From: Allobosea vaviloviae | GTDB lineage: Bacteria > Pseudomonadota > Alphaproteobacteria > Rhizobiales > Beijerinckiaceae | Assembly (NCBI RefSeq): GCF_001298265.1 | Contig: NZ_LGSZ01000078.1 | Location: 1-64,000, forward strand | Reading direction: 5' to 3' | Length of the DNA: 64,000 nucleotides | Shown here: positions 8,913-18,567 of the stretch, piece after piece | How positions within the stretch are numbered: the first letter of the stretch is position 1 | Layout of the letters: every line of letters starts with the position of its first letter | The notes under the pieces: model-generated | Told to the model about the DNA's origin: nothing | What the model saw: the letters and a program-made list of their open reading frames with translations, nothing else | The model's database searches: none | Program-made: the position numbers and the translations under genes

Positions 8913-9287
8913 TCAGGCGATTTCGGGTTTGGAAACGGGCGTTTGGCGCGGTTTCCAGCTAAAGGGCCCGCTGCGCTCGTAGAGCCAGCGATACTGCGTC
9001 GTCATCTGCCTGGCGCGGTTGTAGCGCCAGCCGGCGAAGCCGAAGCCCATCAGCACGACCGTGTCGACGATGTAGTAGTGCAGCGTCAGCAGCGTCGCCT
9101 CGAACAGGGCGAAATGGATGAAGCGGACGACGAGCCCGAGCACCAGGATATAAAGCACGAGCTGGACATTGGGCTTCCAGGTCATCGCCACGGCGCGGCC
9201 GGTCATCCAGGCGAGCCAGCCGCCCATCGCCACCGTCACCAGCAGGAACAGCCAGACCGTCGGTTCTTCATAGAGGATGCCCTGCAT
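8913..9287 (-). CDS. DUF6867-type small membrane protein of the liv operon
   Basis: A 124-aa protein with about three hydrophobic segments (near residues 9-27, 40-62 and 70-88) and a basic, aromatic C-terminal tail (RWLYERSGPFSWKP). It sits between livF and livK with almost no spacing to livF. I recognise it as the small membrane protein that often accompanies liv operons in Rhizobiales (DUF6867). No function is known. Its constant position suggests an accessory role in the transporter. Confidence 0.7.
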   Translation of the reverse strand: MQGILYEEPTVWLFLLVTVAMGGWLAWMTGRAVAMTWKPNVQLVLYILVLGLVVRFIHFALFEATLLTLHYYIVDTVVLMGFGFAGWRYNRARQMTTQYRWLYERSGPFSWKPRQTPVSKPEIA

Positions 9288-9288
9288 G

Positions 9289-10074
9289 TCAGTGCTTCCC
9301 GCCTTCGAGATAGGCCGCCTGCACCTGGGGATTGGACAGGAGTTCCTGGCCGGAGCCGCTCATGGTGATCAGGCCGTTGACCATGACATAGCCACGATGG
9401 GCAAGCTTGAGCGCATGGAAGGCGTTCTGCTCGACCAGGAACACGGTCAGCCCCTGCGTCCGGTTCAGTTCGCGGATCGCCTCGAAGATCTGCTTGACGA
9501 TCAGCGGTGCGAGGCCAAGCGACGGTTCGTCGAGCAGCAGCAGCTTGGGGCGCGCCATGAGGGCGCGCGCGATCGCTACCATCTGCTGCTCGCCGCCCGA
9601 TAGCGTGCCGCCGCGCTGCTGCAGCCGCTCCCTGATGCGCGGGAAAAGCGTGCAGATCTTTTCCAGATCCTCGTCGAAATGGGCGAGGTTGCGGACGGCC
9701 GCGCCCATCTGCAGGTTCTCGAACACGGTCATGCGCGGGAAGATGCGTCTTCCTTCGGGGGACTGCGCGATGCCGAGGCGAGCGATCAGATGGCTCGGCA
9801 TCTTCGTGATGTCGCGGCCCTCATAGGTGATCGTGCCCTCGCGTGCCTGCGGATTGCCGAAGATCGTCATCATCAGGGTGGATTTGCCGGCGCCGTTGGC
9901 GCCGATCATGGTGACGATCTCGCCTTCTCGGACGTCGAGATCGACCCCCTTCAGCGCGATGATCTTGCCGTAATAGGTTTTGACGCCGCGAACGGCGAGG
10001 AGCGGCTGCGCCTCTGTACGCGGCTCAACCTGGGCTTGCGGCACGGTTGCGATATCTGGACTGGCCCCGGTCAC
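9289..10074 (-). CDS. livF: Branched-chain amino acid ABC transporter ATP-binding protein LivF
   Basis: One of two ATPases of the importer (261 aa). Walker A is GANGAGKST near residue 58, the ABC signature is LSGGEQQMV, and Walker B is LLLLDEPSLGL. The LivF-typical segment YYGKIIALKGVDLDV precedes Walker A. A roughly 25-residue N-terminal extension precedes the conserved domain. Its start overlaps the LivG stop (10071-10074), so the pair is translationally coupled. Confidence 0.95.
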   Translation of the reverse strand: MTGASPDIATVPQAQVEPRTEAQPLLAVRGVKTYYGKIIALKGVDLDVREGEIVTMIGANGAGKSTLMMTIFGNPQAREGTITYEGRDITKMPSHLIARLGIAQSPEGRRIFPRMTVFENLQMGAAVRNLAHFDEDLEKICTLFPRIRERLQQRGGTLSGGEQQMVAIARALMARPKLLLLDEPSLGLAPLIVKQIFEAIRELNRTQGLTVFLVEQNAFHALKLAHRGYVMVNGLITMSGSGQELLSNPQVQAAYLEGGKH

Positions 10075-10909
10075 GCGATTCCGACCTCCGCTTCGACGGC
10101 CGCGACTTCGTCGTCGTCGACCCCGAGATAGGCAGCGATCACCTTCGGATCGGCCTGGACCTGCGCCGGCGTGCCGTCGGCGATCTTGGTGCCGTAGTCG
10201 AGCACGACGACATGGTCGGAAATTTCCATCACCACCGACATGTCATGCTCGATCAGGAGCAGGGCCGTGCCGATGTCCTTGCGGATCGACAGCAGCAGCG
10301 TGTTGAGGTCGTGGCTCTCGCGTGGGTTGAGCCCGGCGGCCGGCTCGTCCAGGCAAAGCAGCACGGGATCGGTGCACATGGCGCGCGCGATCTCGAGGCG
10401 GCGCTGGTCGCCATAGGGCAGGTCGGCAGCGGGGTCGTCGGCGCGGTCGATCAGATCGATCTTCTCCAGCCAGAACGTGGCCTTCTCGATGGCCTCCTTC
10501 TCGCGGGCCTTGTAGCCGCCGATGCCGAGCACGCCCAGGAAGGTGTAGCCCGAGGCGATCATCAGCGGGTTGTGCTGGGCGACCAGCAGGTTCTCCAGCA
10601 CGGTCATGCCGCCAAAGAGCCGGATGTTCTGGAAGGTGCGGGCGACCTTGGCTTTCCAGCTGATCTGGAAATCGGGCATGCGCTCGAGCAGGAAGCTCGC
10701 GCCCGAATCCTGGGTGAGGGTCATCATGCCCTCGGTCGGCTTGTAGAAGCCGGTGATGCAGTTGAACACCGTGGTCTTGCCGGCGCCGTTGGGGCCGATC
10801 AGCGCCGTGATATCGCCCTTGCGGGCCTCGAAGGAGAGGTCGTTGACGGCGGTGAGCCCGCCGAAGCGCATCGTCAGATGCTCGACCTGGAGGAGGGGAG
10901 CGGTCTTCA

Positions 10910-10910
<1 letters not shown>
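10071..10910 (-). CDS. livG: Branched-chain amino acid ABC transporter ATP-binding protein LivG
   Basis: The second importer ATPase (279 aa). Walker A is GPNGAGKTT, followed by VFNCITGFYKPTEG, which is characteristic of LivG. Walker B and its flank read LLCLDEPAAGLNPRE, with the switch His in LLIEHDMSVVM. The ATG at 10910 overlaps the LivM stop as TGATG. The same frame stays open far upstream opposite livM, but that is a shadow, because domain similarity starts at MKTAPLLQVEHL. Confidence 0.95.
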
Positions 10911-12307
<1,397 letters not shown>

Positions 12308-12312
12308 GCGCT

Positions 12313-13230
12313 TCAGACCTTCTCGACTTCAGGACGGCCGAGAATGCCCGAGGGCATGAAGACGAGGACGATCGCCAGGATGCAGAAAGCGGCGACATCC
12401 TTGTAGTCGATGGTGAAATAGGCCGACCACATCACCTCGATCAGCCCGATCAGCAGCCCGCCGATGACGGCGCCGGGCAGCGAGCCGATGCCGCCGAGCA
12501 CGGCCGCCGTGAAGGCCTTCACGCCGGGGATGAAGCCATCATTGAAGGAGACCACGCCGTAGAGGACGAGGTACATCACGCCGGCCACCGCCGCGAGCGC
12601 GGCGCCCATGACGAAGGTGATCGAGATCGTGCGGTCGACGTCGATGCCCAGGAGAGCCGCCATCTTGCGGTCCTGCTCGCAGGCGCGCTGGGCGCGGCCG
12701 AGGGGTGTCTTCTGCACGATGTACCAGAAGGCGGCGAGCAGCACGGCCGTCGTCACGATGATGACGATCTGCTTGTAGGAGATCTGGACGGAGTAGGTCG
12801 CGCTCTCGATCAGCGTGATCGACTTGTTCAGCATCGGCGGCGTCGACTTGTTGCGCGGGCCCTGCACGACCTGGACGAAGTTCATCAGGAAGATCGACAT
12901 GCCGATCGCCGAGATCAGCGGGGCAAGGCGGAAGGAGCCGCGCAGCGGCCGGTAGGCGACGCGCTCGATCGCCCAGTTCCAGAGCGAGGTGAAGAACATC
13001 GCCAGCGCCAGCACCACGATCAGCGCGACCACGATCAGCGCGGCCCCGAACCAGGAGGCGATCAGCATGAAGAAGATCAGCGCGATGAAGGCAGAGAGCA
13101 TGAAAACGTCGCCATGGGCGAAATTGACCATGCCGATGATGCCGAAAACCATCGTATAGCCGATGGCGATGAGGCCGTAGATCGACCCCAAGGTCAGCCC
13201 GTTGATGAGCTGCTGCAGAAACACTTCCAT
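12313..13230 (-). CDS. livH: Branched-chain amino acid ABC transporter permease LivH
   Basis: First gene of the liv operon, 305 aa, about eight membrane helices. The N-terminus [20 protein letters not shown] and the segment [12 protein letters not shown] are LivH hallmarks, and the EAA-like loop [18 protein letters not shown] is present. The ATG at 13230 begins the conserved protein, and an in-frame upstream Met (13305) precedes only unconserved residues. The 265-base gap upstream (13231-13495) presumably contains the operon promoter. I see no other feature in it. Confidence 0.94.
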   Translation of the reverse strand: MEVFLQQLINGLTLGSIYGLIAIGYTMVFGIIGMVNFAHGDVFMLSAFIALIFFMLIASWFGAALIVVALIVVLALAMFFTSLWNWAIERVAYRPLRGSFRLAPLISAIGMSIFLMNFVQVVQGPRNKSTPPMLNKSITLIESATYSVQISYKQIVIIVTTAVLLAAFWYIVQKTPLGRAQRACEQDRKMAALLGIDVDRTISITFVMGAALAAVAGVMYLVLYGVVSFNDGFIPGVKAFTAAVLGGIGSLPGAVIGGLLIGLIEVMWSAYFTIDYKDVAAFCILAIVLVFMPSGILGRPEVEKV

Positions 13231-13495
13231 GGACGACGCAGACCCCTCGAACACGCTCCCGTTCTGTCCGCCGGCATGACGCCGACGCATGCGAGATGCG
13301 ATCACCGTGCAGAGCTACCAATGCCCGACGGTTTCGACAATCGCGCCGGGCCATAAAACTGTCAAAAGCAATCTGCAGCGAATTGCCTTTCAATTGGGCA
13401 GCCCGATCTGCCGCGTCGCAGCGATTTCGCGCAAGATGATTGTGTTTGGAGCAGGCCTCTTTCCAGGCGATATGCCCGGTCGCGACCAGCGCGGG

Positions 13496-13849
13496 TCAGA
13501 TCGCGATCTTCGGCGCCGCCGTCGCGGTATCGCCGGTATTGGGTGTTCCTGCCGGTTCGATCAGGAGGAGGTGGGTCTCCTCCTCGGCGACCGGGCAGTG
13601 TTCCACGCCCTTGGGCACGACGAAGAGCTCGCCGGGGCCGAGCACGACATCCCCGTCGCGCAATCTGATGCGCAGCCGCCCCTTGAGAACGAAGAAAAAG
13701 TCGTCGCTGTCGGGATGGGCGTGCCAGACGAATTCGCCCTCCACCTTCACGACCATGACGTCATGGCCGTTGAAGCTGGCGACGATCTTCGGCGACCACC
13801 GCTCCTCGAAGGTGGCGAGCTTGCTCTCAAGCGAGATAGCGCCTGCCAT
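13496..13849 (-). CDS. Cupin-domain protein
   Basis: A 117-aa single cupin. Metal-binding motif 1 reads VWHAHPDSDDFFFVLKGRL and motif 2 reads PGELFVVPKGVEHCP, giving three His plus a Glu/Asp set. It is the last gene of the minus-strand operon with the hydroxyproline epimerase, 11 bases downstream of that gene. It may be a small-molecule sensor or an isomerase, but the reaction cannot be read from sequence. Confidence 0.85.
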   Translation of the reverse strand: MAGAISLESKLATFEERWSPKIVASFNGHDVMVVKVEGEFVWHAHPDSDDFFFVLKGRLRIRLRDGDVVLGPGELFVVPKGVEHCPVAEEETHLLLIEPAGTPNTGDTATAAPKIAI

Positions 13850-13860
13850 GGCGACGGCCC

Positions 13861-14871
13861 TCAGGCCTTGTCCGTCACCAGGAAGCCGTGGGCGAGCGGG
13901 TCGCGGTCGTCGATGAAGATCGTGTTGTATCCGGTCATGCGGGCCCAGCCCTCGATCGAGGGGATGATACCCTCGAAAGGTCCGACCTGGGCCGTGGCCT
14001 CGACCCGGCCGCGGAACATCGTGCCGATTATGCTCTCATGCACGAAATCGTCGCCGACCTGGAGCTTTCCCTGTGCCGCCCACTGCGCCATGCGCGAGGA
14101 GGTGCCGGTGCCGCAGGGCGAGCGGTCGATCGCCTTGTCGCCATAGAACACGGCGTTGCGGGCGTGGGCCTCCGGCCTGGTCGGCGCGCCGGTCCAGAGA
14201 ATGTGGGAGAGCCCGTTGATCGCCGGGTTTTCGGGATGGATGAACTCGTATTTCGCGTTCAGCGCCGCGCGCAGTCTTGGGCTCCAGCGCTGGATGTCGG
14301 AGGGCTGGATGTCGGCGATGTCGGAGAAATTCTGCTGGGGATCGACGATCGCATAGAAATTGCCGCCATAGGCGACGTCCACCGTGATCTCGCCGAGCTC
14401 TCCGATCTCGGCGGTCAGGCCCGTGGCGTGGAGATAGGAGGCGATGTTGGTGATGCGGACATTGTCGACATAGTCGCCGTTGCGGGTATAGCGCGCGGTC
14501 ACCAGGCCGGCCGGGGTGTCGATCTTCAGGACGCCTTCCTCGCGCGGGGTGACGAGGCCGCGCTCCAGCGCCATCGTCACCGTGCCGATGGTGCCGTGGC
14601 CGCACATCGGCAGGCAGCCCGAGGTCTCGATGAAGAGGAAGGCGATGTCGGCGTCGTCGCGCGTCGGCGGATAGAGGATCGACCCGGACATGACGTCATG
14701 GCCGCGCGGCTCGAACATCAGGCCGGTGCGGATCCAGTCGTACTCGCGGAGAAAGTGGGCCCGCTTCTCGACCATGTTGGCGCCCTTGAGCGGCGGCGCA
14801 CCGCCTGCGACCATGCGCACCGGGTTGCCGCAGGTGTGGCCGTCGACGCAGAAGAACGTGTGTGTCGTCAT
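13861..14871 (-). CDS. 4-hydroxyproline 2-epimerase (proline racemase family)
   Basis: Predicted to convert trans-4-hydroxy-L-proline to cis-4-hydroxy-D-proline. The 336-aa protein starts with the family segment FFCVDGHTCGNPVRMV. It keeps both catalytic cysteines, C90 in the MCGHGTIG motif and C253 in SPCGTGTSSR. The two-Cys pattern argues against trans-3-hydroxyproline dehydratase, in which one Cys is replaced by Thr/Ser. The neighbouring DAO-family gene could oxidise its D-product, as in known hydroxyproline catabolic clusters. Proline racemase activity is an alternative. Confidence 0.85.
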   Translation of the reverse strand: MTTHTFFCVDGHTCGNPVRMVAGGAPPLKGANMVEKRAHFLREYDWIRTGLMFEPRGHDVMSGSILYPPTRDDADIAFLFIETSGCLPMCGHGTIGTVTMALERGLVTPREEGVLKIDTPAGLVTARYTRNGDYVDNVRITNIASYLHATGLTAEIGELGEITVDVAYGGNFYAIVDPQQNFSDIADIQPSDIQRWSPRLRAALNAKYEFIHPENPAINGLSHILWTGAPTRPEAHARNAVFYGDKAIDRSPCGTGTSSRMAQWAAQGKLQVGDDFVHESIIGTMFRGRVEATAQVGPFEGIIPSIEGWARMTGYNTIFIDDRDPLAHGFLVTDKA

Positions 14872-14901
14872 GGTTTTGGCTCGGTCGGTTGTCAGATGGA
14901 T

Positions 14902-16134
14902 TCAAAAGCGCCGCGGGCTGAACGGCGTCAGATCGATCGCCGGAGCGCGGCCGGCGACCAGAGCTGCGACCAGATCGGCCGTCACGGTCGATTGCGTCAT
15001 GCCGTAATGGCCGTGGCCGAAGGCGTAGACGACATGCGGGTTTCGACTGGCTGCGCCGATGACCGGAAGCGAGTCGGGCATGGAGGGGCGGAAACCCATC
15101 CAGAGCGTGCCGCTGTCGAAGGCCGGCAGGCCTTCCACGAACCGGCTCGCCTTGTCGTAGAGGATTTTCGTGCGGGCATGGTTGGGGGCTGCCTCCAGCC
15201 CCCCGAATTCGACGGCGCCGCCGATGCGCAGTCCGCTTTCCAGCGGCGTCACGACGAAGCCATGGCCCTCGAAGCCGACTGGGCGCGTGGTCAGCCCGGT
15301 CACGCCCGGGAAGCTGACATTGTAGCCGCGTTCGGTGTCGAGCGGCACCGCGTCGCCGAGGCCCGAGGCGAGCGGCTTGGACCAGGCGCCGGCTGCGACC
15401 ACCGCGCGATCGACGACGCGCTGAAAGCCGTCGCTGCCGATCAGGGCAGGGCGCTCTCCTGCTGAGATGCTGGTGATCGCGGCCTTCTCGAAGGTTGCGC
15501 CGCGGGCCAGCGCCGTCTCGAACATCGCCAGCGTCAACTGGAGGGGATCGCTGATATGGGCGGTGTCGGGGTGGAAGGCGGCGCCGACGAATTTGTCCTT
15601 CAGCGCGGGCTCGAACTGGCGCAGTTCGGCCGGGCCGACCATCTCGACCCTGATGCCGAATTCGGCCTGCCGCCTGGCGATCGCGTGTGCCTCCGCAAAG
15701 GCTCCGGCATCGGTGAAGGCATAGAGCCCGCCCTTGCGGTGGATATGGCTCTCGAGCCCGGCGCTCTTGGCCCTCGCGAGCCAGGCCGGCAAGGCGCGCT
15801 GCTGGAGCGCGCCGATGCCCTGGATCGAGCGCTCATAGGCCTCGGGCCGCGCCGCCAGCACGAAGCGCAGCAGCCAGGGCAGGAGCTTCGGAAAATAGGC
15901 CGGGCGAATCGCCAATGGGCCGAGGGGATCGAGCAGAAACTTCGGTACCTGCCGCAGGATTTTCGGGCTCGCGATCGGCAGGATGTCGGTGTGCGCGATC
16001 CAGCCGGCATTGCCGCGCGAGGGGCCGAAACCAGGCCCTTCCTTATCGAGGATCAGGACCTCATGGCCCTCGTCGAGCAACGCATGCGCGATGGCGCAGC
16101 CGACGATGCCCGCTCCGACGACGGCGACCTTCAT
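14902..16134 (-). CDS. FAD-dependent D-amino acid dehydrogenase, probable cis-4-hydroxy-D-proline oxidase
   Basis: A DAO-family flavoenzyme of 410 aa with the Rossmann motif VVGAGIVGCAIAHALLDEG at the N-terminus and a C-terminal FAD-binding region (GFRPSMPDSLPVIGAAS, then FGHGHYGMTQ). Its start overlaps the stop of the upstream cupin gene (16131-16134), and the epimerase gene follows 30 bases downstream. By context it oxidises cis-4-hydroxy-D-proline to pyrroline-4-hydroxy-2-carboxylate. The deaminase and semialdehyde dehydrogenase that would complete the pathway are not in this window. Confidence 0.85.
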   Translation of the reverse strand: MKVAVVGAGIVGCAIAHALLDEGHEVLILDKEGPGFGPSRGNAGWIAHTDILPIASPKILRQVPKFLLDPLGPLAIRPAYFPKLLPWLLRFVLAARPEAYERSIQGIGALQQRALPAWLARAKSAGLESHIHRKGGLYAFTDAGAFAEAHAIARRQAEFGIRVEMVGPAELRQFEPALKDKFVGAAFHPDTAHISDPLQLTLAMFETALARGATFEKAAITSISAGERPALIGSDGFQRVVDRAVVAAGAWSKPLASGLGDAVPLDTERGYNVSFPGVTGLTTRPVGFEGHGFVVTPLESGLRIGGAVEFGGLEAAPNHARTKILYDKASRFVEGLPAFDSGTLWMGFRPSMPDSLPVIGAASRNPHVVYAFGHGHYGMTQSTVTADLVAALVAGRAPAIDLTPFSPRRF

Positions 16135-16469
16135 GACGACACTTTCTCGAGGGCCAGTTCCTTGAGCGCGCCTGGCTGCTTGACCTCGATCTCGACGAAG
16201 GCGATCGGGTGATCGGAGCCGTTCATGACGTCGTGCTCGATGCCGGCGGGGCGCATATAAGCCTGCCCTTGCGCCAGCGGCACGTCGCTCGTCTTCGTGC
16301 CGTCATGGATGCGCAGCGTGCCGGCGACCAGCATCACGACGAAATAGGGCCAGCCATGGCTGTGCCAACCGGTCACGGCGCCGGGTTCAAAATCCCAGCG
16401 GGTGATGCGGATCGTATCATCGTCCTGCTGGACGGTCGGGATGGCGGGAACCGAACAGGTGAAGGCCAT
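16131..16469 (-). CDS. Cupin-domain protein
   Basis: A 112-aa single-domain cupin. Motif 1 is GWHSHGWPYFVVMLVAGTL and motif 2 is PAGIEHDVMNGSDHPIAFVE. It has a GGAG ribosome site 6 bases before the ATG and overlaps the next gene by four bases. It differs from the other operon cupin at 13496. Its role in the hydroxyproline-type operon is unknown. Confidence 0.85.
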   Translation of the reverse strand: MAFTCSVPAIPTVQQDDDTIRITRWDFEPGAVTGWHSHGWPYFVVMLVAGTLRIHDGTKTSDVPLAQGQAYMRPAGIEHDVMNGSDHPIAFVEIEVKQPGALKELALEKVSS

Positions 16470-16481
16470 CGCAGGCTCCGG

Positions 16482-16598
16482 TCAGACGAGGACGCGTGCT
16501 GAGCGCCGCACAGCCGCTGGCGCAGTCACGGTGTTCTGCATCAGCGTTGCCGCCGCGTCGAGGCTTGCGTGAGCGAAGAGCCCATCCGGCACGCTCAT
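16482..16598 (-). CDS. Possible 38-residue leader peptide ahead of the hydroxyproline operon
   Basis: An ATG at 16598 is preceded, 9 bases upstream, by a strong AAGGAG (16608-16613). The frame runs 38 codons (MSVPDGLFAHASLDAAATLM, then a basic RRSARVLV end) and stops 12 bases before the first cupin gene. The same frame extends upstream to an ATG at 16667, but that start lacks a good ribosome site. The peptide has no recognisable family. It could be a true microprotein or a translation-coupling leader. Confidence 0.4.
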   Translation of the reverse strand: MSVPDGLFAHASLDAAATLMQNTVTAPAAVRRSARVLV

Positions 16599-16672
16599 GG
16601 CGGATTGCTCCTTGCGCATCGGCCCGTTTCGCTTGCAGATTGCAGAAATGGCGTCCCATCGCGACACTCAGG

Positions 16673-16686
16673 ATTGATATATCAAT
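16673..16686. promoter_or_regulatory. Perfect palindrome, probable GntR operator
   Basis: ATTGATATATCAAT is a 14-base perfect palindrome in the divergent gap between the cupin/epimerase operon and the GntR gene, about 45 bases before the GntR start. GntR/FCD regulators bind short AT-rich palindromes of this kind. A 10-base match (ATTGATATAT) recurs at 17462-17471 after the gntR gene. Confidence 0.65.
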
Positions 16687-16731
16687 GCCTTTCGATGCGT
16701 CAATCCAGGTTCGCCGGCGGGGAGGGGGCAC

Positions 16732-17436
16732 ATGAACTTGCGGCCGGCCACCGATTCCGGTCCCTATGACGAAAGTGCCCTGCCGTCGCAGCCGCAGGGC
16801 GCTCCCAGCCTGACCGAGATCGCCTATCGCAGGCTCGAAGAGGCGATCGTGACGCTGTCGCTGCGGCCCGGCGCCGTGCTGACAGAGGCGCAGATGATCG
16901 AGATGGTCGGCGTCGGGCGGACGCCGGTGCGCGAGGCGCTGATCCGCTTGGCGCAGCAGGGGATGGTGGAGGTCCTGCCGCGCAAGGGCGTTGTCGTGGC
17001 TGGAATCAACGCCATCGACATCATGTCTGCGCTCGACGCGCGCGAGGTTCTTGAGCGTCTGATCGCTTCGGACGCCGCCAGAAGAGCCAGTCCGCGCGAG
17101 CGGATCGCCATTGTCGACAAGGCCCGAGCGATGCGTGCCGCCGCCGTGGATGGCGATGCCAACGCCTATATGCGGCTCGACAAGGAACTCGATGCCACTG
17201 TGGCGGCCGCCGCGCGCAGTCCCTATGCGACACGGGCGGTCGAGCCGCTGCAGGCTCTGATCCGGCGCGCCTGGTATCATTTCGAGCGGCAGGACGACCT
17301 TCTGCCTGCCGCGGGCCACCATGTCGCGTTCGCGCAGGCGCTGGCGACGGCCGATCCTGCGGCGGCGATGGCGGCGAGCGATGCTTTGATGCTTCATTTG
17401 CGCAACGGCCTGCTGGCGACGCTGGATCGCGAGTGA
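16732..17436 (+). CDS. GntR-family transcriptional regulator (FCD domain)
   Basis: A 234-aa regulator. The N-terminal winged helix-turn-helix covers roughly residues 25-90 (AYRRLEEAIVTLSLRPGAVL, then GRTPVREALIRLAQQGMVEV). The C-terminal FCD ligand-binding helical domain contains LDKELDATVAAAARSPYATR, with the metal-site Asp and His residues typical of FCD proteins. GGAGGGGG lies just before the ATG. Its position suggests control of the divergent hydroxyproline-type operon and perhaps of the downstream flavin reductase. Confidence 0.93.
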   Translation: MNLRPATDSGPYDESALPSQPQGAPSLTEIAYRRLEEAIVTLSLRPGAVLTEAQMIEMVGVGRTPVREALIRLAQQGMVEVLPRKGVVVAGINAIDIMSALDAREVLERLIASDAARRASPRERIAIVDKARAMRAAAVDGDANAYMRLDKELDATVAAAARSPYATRAVEPLQALIRRAWYHFERQDDLLPAAGHHVAFAQALATADPAAAMAASDALMLHLRNGLLATLDRE

Positions 17437-17461
17437 GACGGGCATCGCCGCTGGCGTCTCG

Positions 17462-17471
17462 ATTGATATAT
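17462..17471. promoter_or_regulatory. Partial GntR-operator-like site
   Basis: ATTGATATAT matches the first ten bases of the palindrome at 16673. The last four bases differ (GTCG instead of CAAT). It lies about 140 bases before the flavin reductase gene, suggesting but not proving shared control. Confidence 0.35.
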
Positions 17472-17611
17472 GTCGGCGCTTCTTCGGTTGTAGAACGCAT
17501 CTTAGCCATCTTGGACGGGATATTGGCCGGGCGCGCTGGCGATTCTGGCCTTTCGGGGCGAAAACCTCTAGATGAGCGCCAACCCCGCCCTTGCTGGCCA
17601 GCCGGACCGCG

Positions 17612-18151
17612 ATGACAAAACCCCTTCGACCCGTGCAGTCGGCTGCCCCAGAGGCACCGCTCTTTCGCGAGGCGATGGCGCATGTCGCCAGCGCCGTGCA
17701 CGTCGTGACCACGCTCGGCCCGCAGGGGCGTGTCGGCCTGACTGCGACGGCCGTCGCTTCGGTTTCGGATGCCCCGCCGACGGTCCTGGTCTGCATCGCG
17801 CGTCCCAGCCGCACGCTGGCCGTGATCGAGGCGAGCGGCGTCTTCTGTGTCAACACGCTGCCGGGCGACGGCGCGGACCTGGCCGAGATCTTCGCCAGCC
17901 GCCGGGGTATCGAGGGGGAGGCGCGCTTCACCGGGCGTGATTGGGGAACGCTCGCGACGGGCGCGCCCGTGCTGCGGGAGGCAATCGCCGCTTTCGACTG
18001 CCGGCTGACGGCGGTCCACGATGTCGCCAGCCACCGTATCCTGATCGGCGAGGTCGTCGGGCTTGCCGGCGCGGGGACTGCCGCTGCCGGTCCGGAGCCA
18101 GTGGAAACGAGCAGCCTGATCTATCGGAAGCGGCGGTTCCAGTCGGTCTAG
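17612..18151 (+). CDS. NAD(P)H:flavin reductase (HpaC/DIM6 family)
   Basis: A split-barrel flavin reductase of about 179 aa. The family segment VGLTATAVASVSDAPPTVLVCIAR, the loop GVFCVNTLPG and the late LIYRKRRF are recognisable. Such proteins supply FMNH2/FADH2 to a separate monooxygenase, but no partner oxygenase lies in this window. The ATG at 17612 is chosen, although an in-frame TTG at 17591 is also possible. It converges on pcaC. Confidence 0.85.
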   Translation: MTKPLRPVQSAAPEAPLFREAMAHVASAVHVVTTLGPQGRVGLTATAVASVSDAPPTVLVCIARPSRTLAVIEASGVFCVNTLPGDGADLAEIFASRRGIEGEARFTGRDWGTLATGAPVLREAIAAFDCRLTAVHDVASHRILIGEVVGLAGAGTAAAGPEPVETSSLIYRKRRFQSV

Positions 18152-18161
18152 CCGGCGTGGC

Positions 18162-18557
18162 TCAGCCCTTCGCCGCTTCCGCCTCCATCTCCGCGAAGAC
18201 GCTGGCGGCCTCCTTGAAGGCGTGGTTGGCAGCCGGGACGCCGGCATAGATCGCCGTCTGCAGCAGCACCTCCTTGATCTCGTCGCGAGTCAGGCCGTTG
18301 TTGATCGCGCCCCGGACATGAATGCGGAACTCGCCCCAGGCGCCGAGCGAGGCCGCGATCGCCAGCACGATGATCGAGCGCTCGCGGCCCACCAGTCCCG
18401 GCCGGTTCCAGACGTCGTTCCAGGCGGTGCGGGTGATGAACTCTTGCCACTCGGCATTGAAGTCGGTGAGGCCGGCGCTCGCCTTGTCGACATAGGCCGG
18501 GCCGAGCACGGCGCGGCGGGTCTTCATGCCCTCGTCGTAGCGGGTCTTGTCGTCCAT
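18162..18557 (-). CDS. pcaC: 4-carboxymuconolactone decarboxylase
   Basis: Decarboxylates 4-carboxymuconolactone to 3-oxoadipate enol-lactone in the protocatechuate branch of the beta-ketoadipate pathway. The 131-aa protein is all-helical with the PcaC motifs WNDVWNRPGLVGRERSI, NNGLTRDEIKEVLLQ and IYAGVPAANHAF. It is the last gene of a five-gene minus-strand operon, 10 bases after pcaD. Confidence 0.92.
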   Translation of the reverse strand: MDDKTRYDEGMKTRRAVLGPAYVDKASAGLTDFNAEWQEFITRTAWNDVWNRPGLVGRERSIIVLAIAASLGAWGEFRIHVRGAINNGLTRDEIKEVLLQTAIYAGVPAANHAFKEAASVFAEMEAEAAKG

Positions 18558-18567
18558 GGCGGTCTCC

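Noticed and set aside
16417-17931. A 504-codon minus-strand open frame across the GntR gene
   Set aside because: It is Arg-rich without domains, and the plus-strand GntR and flavin reductase genes explain the region.
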